The position numbers and the translations under genes are program-made. This document shows positions 49,557 to 61,770 of a stretch of DNA of 64,000 bases, in pieces; position 1 is the stretch's first letter, and every line of letters starts with the position of its first letter. The stretch lies in contig JAQFVV010000021.1 in NCBI GenBank assembly GCA_028023455.1, forward strand, positions 8,150,853 through 8,214,852. Reading direction: 5' to 3'. The stretch is from Epiperipatus broadwayi. Taxonomy: Eukaryota; Onychophora; Udeonychophora; Euonychophora; Peripatidae. Below the pieces are notes generated by a model, which saw nothing but the letters and a program-made list of their open reading frames with translations, ran no database searches and was not told the DNA's origin.

Positions 49557-50904
49557 TAAATTAAATTGTTTGAATATGTGTTTATCAAACATGTGTTTAT
49601 CTTTATGGGGAATGCCTATTTTATTTTTAAATTACTTCATTATTATTCACCAATGTTCGTGAAATTAGTATTCATTAATTTCCACTTTTGGAAAATATAA
49701 GATTAATATTTTGAAATCATTTACTTTAACATATAGCAAAACATTAGTGCATGCACTTACTAAAATTTCTATTTCATGCACAAAATCTTAATTTATCCAC
49801 ACAAGGAACGAGAATCTTCTCTAAAACCTGAAAAGTGAGAAAAAGACACTACATTATATATATGAAAGAACAAATCATGTACAGTACTACAAAGTGTCTA
49901 CATTTCAAATCTAAGCCTTTTCAGATTGAATAATTAACGTTTTTATTGGTATTTATTTATTATAATCATCTGAACAAATTCTATTATCAGTTAACCTATG
50001 TTTATGTACACAAATCACAATATAACAGCATTGGCTTATCTACACCATGAATCTTTAGTCTATTGTCAAAGTGACCTTTACCTTGAAGTATTTCTCAATA
50101 CTTTTTCCAGATCAAGTTAAGTTCTTGAGTTATGGCAGTGTTCAATTTCTTAGCACAATTTTCTATAAAGCCTTATATGAATTATTTATTGTTACCACAG
50201 AAGGTTAGTTTCATTAATTTAAATTAATTTAATTAGAATTAAATTCTTTAATTCTAAGCATAATTAACACATGATTTAATATAGCAGAAAGCAGGCTACA
50301 ATTTAAGGCTCCATACAAAGTTATTGAAAATTAAGTATTTTCTTTAGGCATTGCTTTTCTGGAAAGTCATAAGCCAATTTTCATCTTGTGAATCTTGGCC
50401 AGTCATTTTGAGAAAACCATAATTCCAAAAAAAAATATTGCCATTACAATTGAAATATAATGGAAAAATATTCTTCCATACAAATATCTCACTTCCTTTC
50501 TTCTGAAGGCTGATGTGTAAGAGTTTTTAGTGCAGCTAAGGTTTACTATTGGAACTAGCTGATGAACATTACTAAGGATCTTTTTATTTGATCAACTCTA
50601 TTCTCAGCAGCAAATACAGGTGTCTAAATTTTCTCTCTAGTCTGAACTCTAAAGTTTGCAATTTATAAACTATTTAAAAAACTTGAAATGACATTTATGT
50701 CATTTTTATATCATCACTTTCCTGTTGGCTAAACATGTTTTTCACAGTTCCAAAGCTAATCTGCCCATCTTCACAGAGTGTTTTTAAAGATTCTTTAATT
50801 ACTCATGGCTTCTATGAACAATAAATTGTTCATCACATTGCAGTTTTTAACATTTTATTTTTTTACAAATGAAAAAATTTATAATTTCTAAGTATTTATT
50901 TTAT
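49557..50904. other. Spacer
   Basis: Nothing recognised; moderately AT-rich. Confidence 0.35.
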
Positions 50905-51158
50905 GCCAAAACATCATTATGATCAGCATTTCTTATGCTTGCTCATAACTGTTATTAAAATAGGCAAAACTCTCCATACAGTATCGCTACTCAGTGCAAG
51001 CAAGACTAATCAAGGGATGCCAGAAGGCTTGTGCATAAAATCTCCATCTAGTGCCTTCTCATCTAGATGGGGATTTTATGCACAAGCCTCTGGCATCCAT
51101 TGATTATTCTGGCTTGCATTGAGTGGCAATACGGTATGGAGAGTTTTGCCTGTTTTAT
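50905..51158. repeat. Fold-back family 1, copy 7
   Basis: The left arm starts ACATCATTATGATCAGC..TTCTTATGCTTGCTCATAA and continues through AGGCAAAACTCTCCATACAG to CATCTAGTGCC; the right arm mirrors it to GGAGAGTTTTGCCTGTTTTA. The centre with the hammerhead-like segment has been lost, so arms of about 105 bases meet directly near 51060. Confidence 0.65.
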
Positions 51159-51932
51159 TTATTTTATATCATGGCTCATCAAAATCTGAATATTGTACAA
51201 AAAATTCAGACCATAACTTAAATGCTGCTTTTATATATCATTGGGAATTATTAATGTTTAACAGACCAAGTTTACCACCACAAGAAAAAGCTGTAGATAT
51301 TTGCTAAGATTACATGACTCGTCTATTGTCATCAAAAGCGATTTTTGTGAGCACACTCTATTTATATAAACTTTGTAAAAATGTTAAATATGACAATTAT
51401 TTTTATTTTTAGCCTTGAATGATTCCAAGAGTCACACAATCCTTCATTTTTTATAAAGTCAAAACTTTTCATATAATATAACAAATGAGCAATAGAAATT
51501 ATTTTCTAACACATGTAAATTTGGGTGTGTGCAATTTTTCATGTAATAAATGGTTATTTATTTGTTGTATGTACATTTTTTTCATCCTTTGAAACCTCTG
51601 TTTTTGAGTTACCTTTTCAACTTGAATTTTTGTATATTTTTGTATTATTTTAGTTATAAATTTATATCAGTAGTTGTGATTCAATTCTCTATTATGGCAA
51701 TATTCAGATGCAAGAAAATGTTTAACGTAAAAATAAAAAAAGTTCTGTCTCTATTAAAATGTAACATTTGTAGCGAAAAGTTTTTATAAAAAATTAATCA
51801 TAGTCTAATTTCCCACGTGACAAGACTGCATTGTCTTATTAATATATTGTTTGCTTTTACAATTAATACATATATATATATATATGAAAAGAAAGTTCAA
51901 CTGTTAACACTAACTGAAATAATTATAGAAAA
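51159..51932. other. AT-rich spacer
   Basis: Several chance frames of 60-80 codons, all AT-driven in composition; no gene supported. Confidence 0.35.
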
Positions 51933-52064
51933 TATACAAACCATTATACAATTACAAATATCCAGTAACGCCCTCTGTATCATTTTAAGGTTTGCTATTA
52001 TTGAGATATAGATCTTTAAACAGAGGTCGTTACTGAATATTTGTAATTGTATAATGGTTTGTAT
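51933..52064. repeat. Small fold-back element with 45-base arms
   Basis: The left arm starts ATACAAACCATTATACAATT and ends CCCTCTGT (51978); the right arm (52020-52064) is its inverse with two or three differences. The loop is about 41 bases. MITE-like. Confidence 0.75.
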
Positions 52065-52570
52065 ATTATATATATATTCATCAGGAACTCCTATTAATCC
52101 TGCAATCTTTACTTTCTTGACAATAATAACTAAATATTTTTACTGTTTTCTTGATTTATCCAATTATTTATATTTCCATCACACTTTAATGTTTTAAAAT
52201 ATATGATTCCCAATTGCTATACCTCTCAATTTTTAAATCATTGTGCATTATTTCTCTATTCCTTTTTTTATTTATAACAATGTCTATTATTTTCCTCATG
52301 TGATCCTCATACCTAAATATTTTTATTACTTACATTTCTCATGATTCTTGTGTTCTACAATTATTTCCAGGTGGCATTTCTAATACACATCTATATTTTT
52401 TTGAACCAATAACCCAAATGATTATTCTTGGATCGAAACTATTAGCCCATCAGCATAGCACAGTGCATGAAGCATCTTCAAAAGAATATCTATTTTCTCA
52501 TATTTCTTTTCTCATATTTGAAGAGTTTGTTAGTGCCAAGGTTGTCATCCTACCCATGTTGACATATTAG
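52065..52570. other. AT-rich spacer
   Basis: No recognised feature. Confidence 0.35.
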
Positions 52571-52870
52571 GGCTTTAAATGTTCCATCATCAGATTTTTA
52601 TTGAAATGGAAGGCTGAAGAGTTATAAGTTGGAATAGCTTGAAGCCTGTCCACTACAGTATGAAGATTGGCTATCTTAATATAAAGCTGAGTACTGATTA
52701 TATGTGTGTGTGATGATAGTAATCTAGACCAACTGATGATTTGCTGGTTTAGCATGAAATACGTATATTGGTAATTATTTATTTTTTCAACATGTGTGCG
52801 ATCAGGTGGGTCAGCAATATGTGATGGCACAGAGAGTGAAAGTCTGAGTTTGAATCCTACCTATATCACA
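52571..52870 (+). repeat. Hammerhead-like SINE-type repeat, copy 2
   Basis: Shares with 4613-4852 the TG microsatellite, the CTAGACCAACTGATGA block and the GCTGGTTTA hairpin. The segment 52728-52772 reads ACCAA, CTGATGA, a hairpin with TGC/GCA, GAAA, TACGTATA, TTGGT: ACCAA pairs with TTGGT as stem I and ATACGTAT is a self-pairing stem III, as in a type I hammerhead. The 3' part has GGGTCAGCAATATGTGATGG and GAGTTTGAATCC, which resemble A and B boxes. Confidence 0.55.
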
Positions 52871-54354
52871 TATTGGATTGAAAAAACAATTAATAATAAT
52901 ATATTATCATCAAAAATTACTTACTAAATAACTTTTAATGAATCCAGACATGCTATCTATTATCGAGTTCCATTTTTGTTAACATAAAATAGTGACGTCA
53001 CTTTGCATCTGCATCTAAGATTTTAATTGAATCTAACAGATGAATCCTACTCTCCTTTTATCAATCTTTTACAAGGCACAAATAATTTCCACTATTTTTA
53101 AGAACCTCATAAATAAATTACTTAACTATTACTATATTATATAGTTAATCAAATATATTATTTTCCTGTTATCTATCATTCTCTAATTAACTGTCTATTT
53201 AAAAACTTTAACTTAGATTTTACAATTGATTTGATTTATATTTTTATCGGAACGTAATTATCTTTGATATTATATAACATGGCTGGATTTTTTTTTTTTT
53301 AAAAAAAAAGGTAATTTATGTAATTGAAAGCTTAGTAATAGTGTATTTAATTGACAAATATTACTCTATTAAAAAATTAAATTATCTTCTTGTCATGATT
53401 TTAAATACAAGCAAATTTCTTGGTATATTATAAAGGTTCCATGACAATAAATTAAAGATTTGTGATATATATAATCTTGAGCTGTAATCATGTGATTTAC
53501 ATTTGTCTAGTGCTTTAAGTAAAATGAGAATTATTATCTAAATAAAAATAGTAGGTGGAGTTTGAAAGTTGTAAAAATGATCATTATTAACCTATTTTCA
53601 ATAACAAATGGACTTGGTCGGTTTTCAGTGTATTAAAATTGTGTGCTATATTTCTTTTTCTCTATATTAATATTTTAGACAAGAGTTAAAAGTGGGAATC
53701 CACTTTTTATTTACAAAAGTTGCCTTAAGAACCAGATTGAAGATTTGTAGTCAACATTAGCTTGGGCTGCTACCATGTGATTTACACATATATATAACCA
53801 TTAGAAACCAATCAACACTTAGACAATTCCATATAGATAACAATCAACAATCTCAAACTGTTGTCATGGCAACCTCCTTTTAAAAATAAAGGTGGAATCC
53901 CACCTTTATTCATGGTCCCATATATTTATATAGACACTAAAGATTGCAACTTGACCACAGAAATTGAAATTATTGATACAAAGAAATTTAAATAAATCTC
54001 CTTAAACAGGTAAATATAAGCTGTTGTGAACACAGTCTAATAAACAGTCAATTATAACATTACAGATTGCAATTATAATTTTCAAATTGCACCCAAAATA
54101 TTGCCTGAAATAATATATATAATATAAATAAAATGCCGTTAATTAGAACAAAATTGTAATCATAATAAAAATAATAAGTATTACCATCATATTTATTATT
54201 TTTATTATGATTATTATTTTATTATAATATAATATACATTGCATCATGGACATGTAGTCTTATAAATATATGTGTAATATTAATAATTTTTATTAGTCAC
54301 TTATTGGGCTAGAGATTATCCATTTAATAAATAATATATCGGTAATGTAATTTT
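52871..54354. other. AT-rich spacer
   Basis: No recognised gene or repeat family; poly-T/poly-A runs near 53290. Confidence 0.35.
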
Positions 54355-54690
54355 CACATAGGCTAAACTCTCCATACAGTAGCTCCACTAGTGCAAGTCA
54401 GAGTAATCAATGGATGCAAGAAGGTTTGTGCATAAAATCCATATCTGGTGTCTACTCACTCAATATCTCCATATTAGTTTTCCACTTGTGGCTTTCATCA
54501 GGCCTTGGAGCCGAGAGCATTACCCCTAGATCTTAGAATCTAATTCAGTCCTCCAGCAGCCACCTTTTACCATATTAGCTAACTATACTGGTGGTACTAC
54601 TGTATGGAGAGTTTAGCCTTTGTACAAACAGCTTGCATAAGCACAAGAAATAGTAAGCATGTGATGTTTAATGTAATTTTTACTACACCA
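54355..54690. repeat. Fold-back family 1, copy 8
   Basis: The left arm is TAGGCTAAACTCTCCATACA; the right arm is TACTGTATGGAGAGTTTAGC followed by ATAAGCACAAGAAATAG and ATGTGATGTTTA. The interior shares the TCTTAGAATCTAATTCAGTC block. The minus strand carries CTGATGA, a hairpin and GGAAAAC with a damaged triplet (AAT instead of GTC). Confidence 0.62.
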
Positions 54691-55439
54691 TTCTCACTTT
54701 ATGTGACAGTGGTGTAGTGAAAATTATACTATAGAAATGTTATATACGTAATATATTCTAAATATTAAATTAGTTCTACAATTTCATTTTACTTCAGATC
54801 ATCATCATCCAATACCATCAGAAAATACAAATTTATAAAATTTAATATTTCACGTTCATAATTCAGTCAGTTATGTTATTATCTATATTATTTAATATTT
54901 GATAACATTGGTCATTTAAAATATTGATATTTTTTGTTTAATATATATTATATTTTGTATGAAAATTTATTTATTATATGTAATTTTAAAATAAAAATTT
55001 TAAATATAAACTGGAATGGTAGCAAAGTTAAAAAATTATTATCCACATATATTCATATTTATAAATAAATATCACGGTGGCACTAATGTTCCAAGAACTT
55101 GGGTTTAAATACCAGTAAAATGAAATCGTAAAATTATGAAATAAAATAGAATTCTTAAATAAAGAAAATTGGAATTAAATCTAACTTAATAATTTGATTA
55201 ATAACATACATGTCAATACTGCTTAAGAAATCTGGAAAAATTGTAGTGAAATGTAATTGGTTTGTACATTTTTTTTTCATATGTCATAGCATCGGGATTG
55301 TTCAACTCCATAACTAAAATTAAAATTATAAAGAGCATCACTTTATTAGAGATAGTTATAGAGAAATTTAATAATGGATTATAGTTTGAGAAAAGTTTAA
55401 TAAAATCAAAAAGTAAATTTTCTTTATATTTATTGTTGA
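54691..55439. other. AT-rich spacer
   Basis: A B-box-like GGGTTTAAATACC near 55101 stands alone. No gene called. Confidence 0.35.
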
Positions 55440-55655
55440 TCAAAGATGGTTCTCATTTTATCTTTTTAACATATGGACATTTTGGAAATCCAAATTGTTT
55501 CAAAAATATATTTATTAAACACTTTGGGTACAAATTAGAAAGAATATATACAAGGTTAAATGAGGTTATGCTGAGTTCTGAGAGTTCTTATGAGTGGTTT
55601 AGTAAGCCAGCATGTTTTTTGTTCTGTTGTTATAAGTGGGAAGGGTGAATAGGTT

Positions 55656-58600
55656 TCAGGTGTCCTCAAAGGATTTTTTGGGAGAGATGAGCTCATCTCT
55701 TTTTCTGATTTTCTTTATTGTTTCACGAATAACAGATCTGGGTCTAGACGGGGCAGTTCCATTATCAACTTGCAACGTACTATCCAGATTGCATAGAGAA
55801 TGAAAATGGATAGTCTAATGATAGCAAATGTTCCAGTGTGGATCGCTTTTATGGGCAAGAGAATTAGGTCCGGTCTAATATTGGGAGTTGGTGAAGACTA
55901 TATCTCTGACTGTTTTAAGGTTTGGATAGTGATATATGAAGTGCTCAATGGTTTCCTCTTCATGAGAACATAAACTGCAGGTTGGATCAATGTTGGAGTT
56001 ACCTCTTCGGTAAAATAGGAACCAATTTGTGGGAAGCGTGCTAAGGTTAATTTTGATTATAAAGTCCAGATATTTGGGCTCCGGACACCATCTTTTAAAG
56101 TGGGTAATTAATTTTTGGTTTGTGAGGTTGAGGCTACTTTCGGGAGGTTGTGGATGTGGGTTGATTAGGTGGCACACATCTAACAAGGTGATTTTAACGT
56201 TGAGATTGGTGTCCATGATTGGTTTGAATTGACTTAAAAGATTGATAAGGGACGATATCCATGGTGTATTCCCTGGTGGGGGTCAATCTGTTGGGGAAAT
56301 TTTTCAGTGATGTTGTTATAGCCAAAGGAATGTATCAAATTATGCAGCGTATTGTGTGTTTTTTGGAGGATGGCTGCTTGAATAGAGTGAAAAGACAAGC
56401 CATTGAACCTCCAAGGCAGCTGGATTTGTTGGAGGCTGATGGCCACAGTCTTCTCTCTCCAGAAGAGTTTGGTGCATAGGTGATTAATCTTGTTCTGAAA
56501 CTGTTTGGTTAGTTTGATGAAGGGCAGGTAATATATAATTTTTGGTAATATTGTCATATTCAGGAGACCTATCTTTCCATATAGTAAGAGATATACTCTA
56601 GAGAGAGATGTGGTGATGTGCTCTGTTGTTTGGAGGATACTGTCCTGTATTTCTCTGGACATTTCCATTGATGATTTGAAGATGGGAAACCCCAAGAATC
56701 TTTGTGGTTTGGCAGTATAGGTAGATGGTATTTGTTTTCCTGACTTTATCTGCCAGATAGCTGATTTGTTGTGATTTATTTGTAAATGATATTTTGCAGA
56801 ATATCAATTTAAAATGGATTGTAGTTGGGGAAGGTATTTTATGGTAGGTAGAACAAACATGATGTCATCTATGTAGGCAAATGAGTTGAGATGTTTATTG
56901 ATGGATGGAACAAATACTCCCAGTAGATTTTTTTCAATATCCATCAGTAGAGGATTTATGTATGCTGTGAAGCATAGAGCACTGGTGGGGGGGGGAACCT
57001 TGAGGGAGAGATTTAAAAGGTTTGAAGCCTGGTGTGAGCTTGCCATCCAGTGAGACAAAGATTTCTCTGTTGCTTAAGAGATTACTGATTATTTGTATAA
57101 TGGTGACTGAAACATCATATTCAGCCAGCAGATTCAGCAGGATGTCTATGTGCACACAATCAAAAAATGCAGCGATATCCAGTTGGACAGCAATGGGTTT
57201 AGATTTCTTTTGTATTCTGATATAATCAATGAGAACCATAACATTAGCCATGGCATGTGAGGTGGAGGAGCCTTTTGGCTCATATTGATTAGGAGAAATG
57301 TGTTTAAGGACTATAGGTTGAATTTGATTTTTGATGACTGCCTCCATTATCTTGATCAGCAATGGGGTCATGGAGATTGGTCAAATACAGGTTAGATCAG
57401 TGAGTGGTTTTTGTTTTTTCAAAAAAGGCTGCCACCAGATGCAGATCAGCTATATTTCTGTGCCCATTAGCTAAGTGTTCAATCATTTTGACCATGATGG
57501 GAATCATAAACTGACTTAGGTGATTTAAAAGGAACTTAGGGATGCCATACAAACCTGGATGAATGCTATCTGGGAGAGACATAAGTTTTCTTTTAAGTAG
57601 GGCTTCTGTAATGCCATGTTCACCTAGATTCCTGGCTTCCAGCCAGTCTGGTTCAGAAAAAGGACTATCTGCTTGCATAAGTTGTTGATGATGCTGACTG
57701 ATGAGTAACGTTCAGAAAAAGGACTATCTGCTTGCATAAGTTGTTGATGATGCTGACTGATGAGTAACATCATAGGATAACCTACGAGTGTGTTGCTGTT
57801 ACTGGTAATTGATGATGGGGTAACTTGTTGTCTATTTGTCCCTAGAGTCCATCTGAGGTACCCTCTTGTCCAACAATGTTGTTGAGACAAGAAGAATTTA
57901 GACCTCCTGATGGATATATATTCTGCAAGTGATTTTTGTTTAATATGGTAAAGGTTTTTAAGTGATAAGATGACTTCTATATTGGAAGGATTCTGTTGCA
58001 CCATTTGTAGTTGATTTTCAATGTCTGTGAGGTCTCTGAATAGGATATTTGGGCCCTTAATTTTTCTGATATGATGGTTTAGAATGGATTGGAGAATATT
58101 GATATATGTGAACCAGGCTTCTTCATCTGGAAGAGAAAGGATGTTGATCTTTTGGAAATAAATATAGGCCTCAGAAACTATGGCTTCTGTCATGCTGGAC
58201 TTTGTGACCATATGCATAGTTCTGCCAGGCCCCACAGCAGGCACTAGAGCTGCAATAGTTTCTAGATGGATAACTAGTGCCATATGATCTGAGAAAGAGA
58301 CATGAACCAAAGCTGCATCAATATAAAAGTGGAGGTCTGGTGTATAATATATCAGGTGAATCAGGGATCATTGAGTTCTGATGTAAAAGGAAAAGGCACT
58401 TGGGGAGAAGAAACCCTCTATGCACATAAGACTTTGATTTAAGTGATGGACGAATCTAGTACTAAAGTTTTGATATGTGATATTGAAATCTCCCAAGAGG
58501 ATTGTAGGACTTGTTCTGTTGCTGATGATGGCATTTAGCGTATGGATTATGTTGTAATATTGAGTTGTGTCATTGGCTGTGTACACATAGGCAATGATAA

Positions 58601-58890
58601 TAGAGTAGCCCCAGTAGTCAACTTCAATAATAACCATGTTGTTGTTTAACAGTAGAAGATTAAAACTATTGGGGGGTATTGCATTATTAACCAGGATGTC
58701 AACTCCTCCAGCAGCTGAAAAGCCAATAGAAAATCTGGTATAACTGATAATGAAAGCAGTGCTAGGATTTTATGATCAGTGTTCTGATGGTGTTTAGTCT
58801 CTCCCATTAGGAATATATGTGGGGAGTTTAGGGCAATCCAATTTTTAATAGCGTAGGCTCTACCCTGATTCTAGTGATTTTACAGTTCAT
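55656..58890 (-). pseudogene. ORF2 (endonuclease/reverse transcriptase) of the non-LTR element
   Basis: Starts ATG at 58888-58890, inside the last codons of ORF1, and ends near 55656, about 1,075 codons. The endonuclease covers about 58870-58250: GRAYAIKNWI, MGETK (catalytic E), SAAGGVDILVNN, ILLGDFN (near 58490) and FSDHMALVI (near 58285). Reverse transcriptase: QLDIAAFFDCVH (motif A, about 57170), SLPQGSP (motif B, about 56990), FAYIDD (catalytic, about 56870). An L1-type connection domain (ILPKIIYYLPF) and a terminal CSLCSHEEETIEHFIYHY motif (about 55960) follow, then a basic end (IRKRDELISPKKSFEDT). Breaks: a frameshift near 58850, a 59-base tandem duplication 57651-57768, a TGA before PISMTPL (CGA to TGA), and shifts near 57000, 56800 and 56220. 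It cannot make a full protein. Confidence 0.78.
57651..57768. repeat. 59-base tandem duplication within ORF2
   Basis: Two adjacent copies (57651-57709 and 57710-57768) of the same sequence, apparently identical. The length is not a multiple of three, so it breaks the reverse transcriptase frame. It arose after insertion. Confidence 0.9.
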
Positions 58891-61524
58891 AACAATCTAG
58901 TTTTGTCTCTTCGACCAGCAGCGCTGAGTCAGTGGATGACTCATCCCAACCAATGTCATCTGGGTCTTTTGCAGGGACTTTTGCAGCAACCACCTTCTCA
59001 GAAGGCACCTGAGAAAGAGAGGAAAGGGTCGGTAGAAATTCTTGGCAGTCATTTAAAATTGAAGTGGAGGTATAATTTGTTGGGGTGTCTTCCAATGATT
59101 CCAGGGGATTGGATGCCAGAGGATCCATAGTTTTCCTCTTCTTTTCAGAAGATTTGAGATGTTTAGCTGTGATTAGATCTGTTGTTTGATTGTTGGATGG
59201 AGGTTGTAAATCATTTGGAGGTTGAGCATTCTCTTCATCTGAGCTGGAATTGTCTGAGAGGACCGACTTTTTTTTTCTATCTTGTTAGTTTGATTTACAA
59301 TTGCGGATATATCTATAGTGTTTTGATGTTTTGCTTTTGATTTACCATCTTTTTTAGGTTTTTTGACTGTTGAAAGTCTTTATGAGTTGTTATTTTCCTG
59401 GTTTTCATTGAGCTCTGGGCAATGCTCTGATGGTGGTGACCGTTGGGTAGCTTGAGATTTATTGTCCATTAAACAGTTTATGTTTGCAGACTCTTCTTTA
59501 TTGTTTTTTTGGGTTTGCAGGGATGTTTTGTGATTAGTCTGCTGATTGTTTTGTGAGTAGTCTGCTGATTGTTGTGATTGCCTTTTTTGGACACAGAAGG
59601 AACCAATGGACAATAACAAAGAGATTTTTTGCTGGATGGAGGTGGATTTAGGTTTTATAATGGTATAGTTACTATCTTCAAGGTCTATTGGGTTTGAGAG
59701 ATCCTTGCCTTCCTCTGTGTCTAGGTCAGTTTTATTAAGATGAGTGATGGCCTTATGAACTTGTTGTGTGAGATTTTGGTCAACAAGATCATCCCAAAGG
59801 TTTGTGTCAACTTCTATCTCCATTTGCTCTTGAGTAGTATTGGTTTGTAATGATGTATTGGTGATTGTGATATTTGAAGATGTCTTTTCAGGTTTGTTTG
59901 GAATTTTTGCTGAGGTTTGGGTGATATGGACCTGGGTAGAGTCATTGTTTGTGGTAGGATTAGGTGTTGCTTGATTGATATGGGTTGATGTGAGCCCTGG
60001 ATTGCTAGATTTCCCACTGCAATGATGTATTTTATTTTTTAAGGCCACAATAGTTGCAAATTCGAGTGGTGCAATCTTTTATGAGATGTGACCTTTGGAG
60101 GCAGTAGAAACATTTGGGCCGTACCCCTCGAAATGATAAAACCAATGGAGAACCTCTGGCAGTTATGATGGTAGGGATGTCAGTGGGGGAGATTTTTTCT
60201 CTAGGGTGAGTGAAAATATCACAGTGTTAGACAAGATTTGATCTTCAAAATGTGGATTATTCAGATAATTGAATTTGTTAATATTGCCATAGTTGATAAG
60301 TATATTTTGCAATTCCTGTTCAGTGAAATTTTCAAGACAGTTATTGATTTTTCCGGATAGTGTAGCTGGTCTGTTCATGTCAATGTAGCACAATACATGG
60401 TTTCCTAATGCTTTGAAGTTGGATCTAAAATTCATTCTGTCCACCCAGGTTTTGAACTCAATGCCCACATAACAGTCGTTGGGATGGGTTAGAATCTTGT
60501 GAATTCTTTTTCCAAGTTGCAGCTGGTTGATGAGGGCATAGAGTTGATCCATGGGAAACTTGAGAGAACAATTTTGATTTGTAATCACTAGTATTAGCGA
60601 TTTGTCATTATAATAGTTTAAGAATGACTTATAAAGAATGTTTGGTATGGTTTTATTGAAATTGTTGGTGAAATTGTTGGTGATCATTTCATATATTTCT
60701 TCATTTAGATTATTGATATCTATTGTATCGTAATCAGATGTGCTATAGTTAAGTTCCGAATGCTGTTCTACCTCATAATCTGTTAGATCTAAAAGGAGTT
60801 GCGTGAATTAGCTACCATAACATTTTCGGTGTTATTTACAGTTTTACTTGAACCCACAGTGTTAGCGTACGATAGTGTTTTTTTTTAATTTGCTGATTGC
60901 AAAAGGTTTTTTCATTGGAGTTAGATAAATTTGTTATTATATCATTTGTAGGGTAGTTAGAATCATGTAATTGAGTGTGCATATCTTTGAGATTATGTTG
61001 TGGTTGTTTAAAATTTATTTTAAAATCTTTCTGTCCGCCATTAGAAGCGTTTTTGCTGGCCCCTAGCGGATTAGAGAAGTTTTCACTATAATTGTTTTGA
61101 CAGTTATTCTTATTTGTCACTACATAATTATTTTCTCTTTTGTTTGAAGCATTAGTGGATTGAAAACTGGGATTACATTTCATAAATGTATCCTCGGCAG
61201 AAGACTGTGAGCAGATATGGGTATTGTTATGTTCTTCTGCGTTTTTTGTGAGGGTATTTGCAGTTTGACCGCAGGCTATTTAACCGTTTGTACTAGAATT
61301 TGGGTCATAGTTATTATTTTTTGAAGCTTTTTGGATATTAAATGATGTTGAAAGTTCATAATTATGCAGTGAAAGAGTTTCGGACCATTTGGGTTGACAA
61401 TCTTTTCCATTTGAATTTAATAATGAGCCCAACCATTGCGAGAATTGTCCGCCGTATTTGCTTTATTTTCAAATGTTAGAGTTTGTTTACTTTGACTATA
61501 ATTAATGTAATTATCACTCTCCAT
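58880..61524 (-). pseudogene. ORF1 (Gag-like, zinc-knuckle) of the non-LTR element
   Basis: About 880 codons if the breaks are ignored. It starts MESDNYINYSQSKQT at 61524. The N-terminal third is N/S/Q/K-rich and disordered. A folded middle part (60163-60687, 174 residues) may be the RNA-binding core. A zinc knuckle of the CX2CX4HX4C type, CFYCLQRSHLIKDC (about 60070-60112), and a second CNYC..HHC follow in another frame; the frame returns at about 60048. The C-terminal third is T/Q/S-rich and acidic, ending ETKLDCYEL. Frameshifts lie near 61450, 60165, 60045 and 59380-59280, and an in-frame stop near 61280. The protein would bind the element RNA. Its stop codon overlaps the ORF2 start. Confidence 0.7.
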
Positions 61525-61714
61525 TGTAACTAAAGGAAAGTTAAAGGCTTACCTAACGTTTGGAGCTCAAGATTAGAGCTTCCACTCCCTTTCCTTTCTC
61601 TTGAATTGAAAATTAGTTTGAGCTTCTAATGGATGATCAGAACTGGTCAAGACCGGAAGCATGAATGGAAATCCAAATTTTATAGCATTTTTATAGTTAA
61701 AGCTGTACAAAGCA

Positions 61715-61770
61715 AAACACACACACATATATATATATGTCATATTATTATTACTATTTGATATTGTTAT
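61715..61770. repeat. CA/TA microsatellite and TATTA-rich junction
   Basis: ACACACAC then ATATATAT, then TATTATTATTAC repeats. It separates the non-LTR element from the 3' end of the Penelope-like element and may be the tail of the latter. Confidence 0.6.

Larger units (their letters stand above)
55440..61690 (-). mobile_element. Two-ORF non-LTR retrotransposon, nearly full length, broken
   Basis: A minus-strand element of about 6.2 kb with a short leader (61525 to about 61690), ORF1, ORF2 and a 3' region of about 200 bases containing AATAAA (near 55515). The L1/Tx1 style of the ORF2 tail (KIGLLNMTILPKIIYYLPF, then an FW segment) and a long ORF1 with zinc knuckles suggest the L1/Tx1 branch, but the RT motifs are too damaged to be sure. 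It carries several frameshifts, a 59-base tandem duplication and CpG-type stop mutations. It ends next to the Penelope-like element at 61.74 kb. Confidence 0.8.

Noticed and set aside
56029-57225. Plus-strand frames of 67-72 codons over the broken ORF2
   Set aside because: Antisense to a recognisable reverse transcriptase; no independent support.
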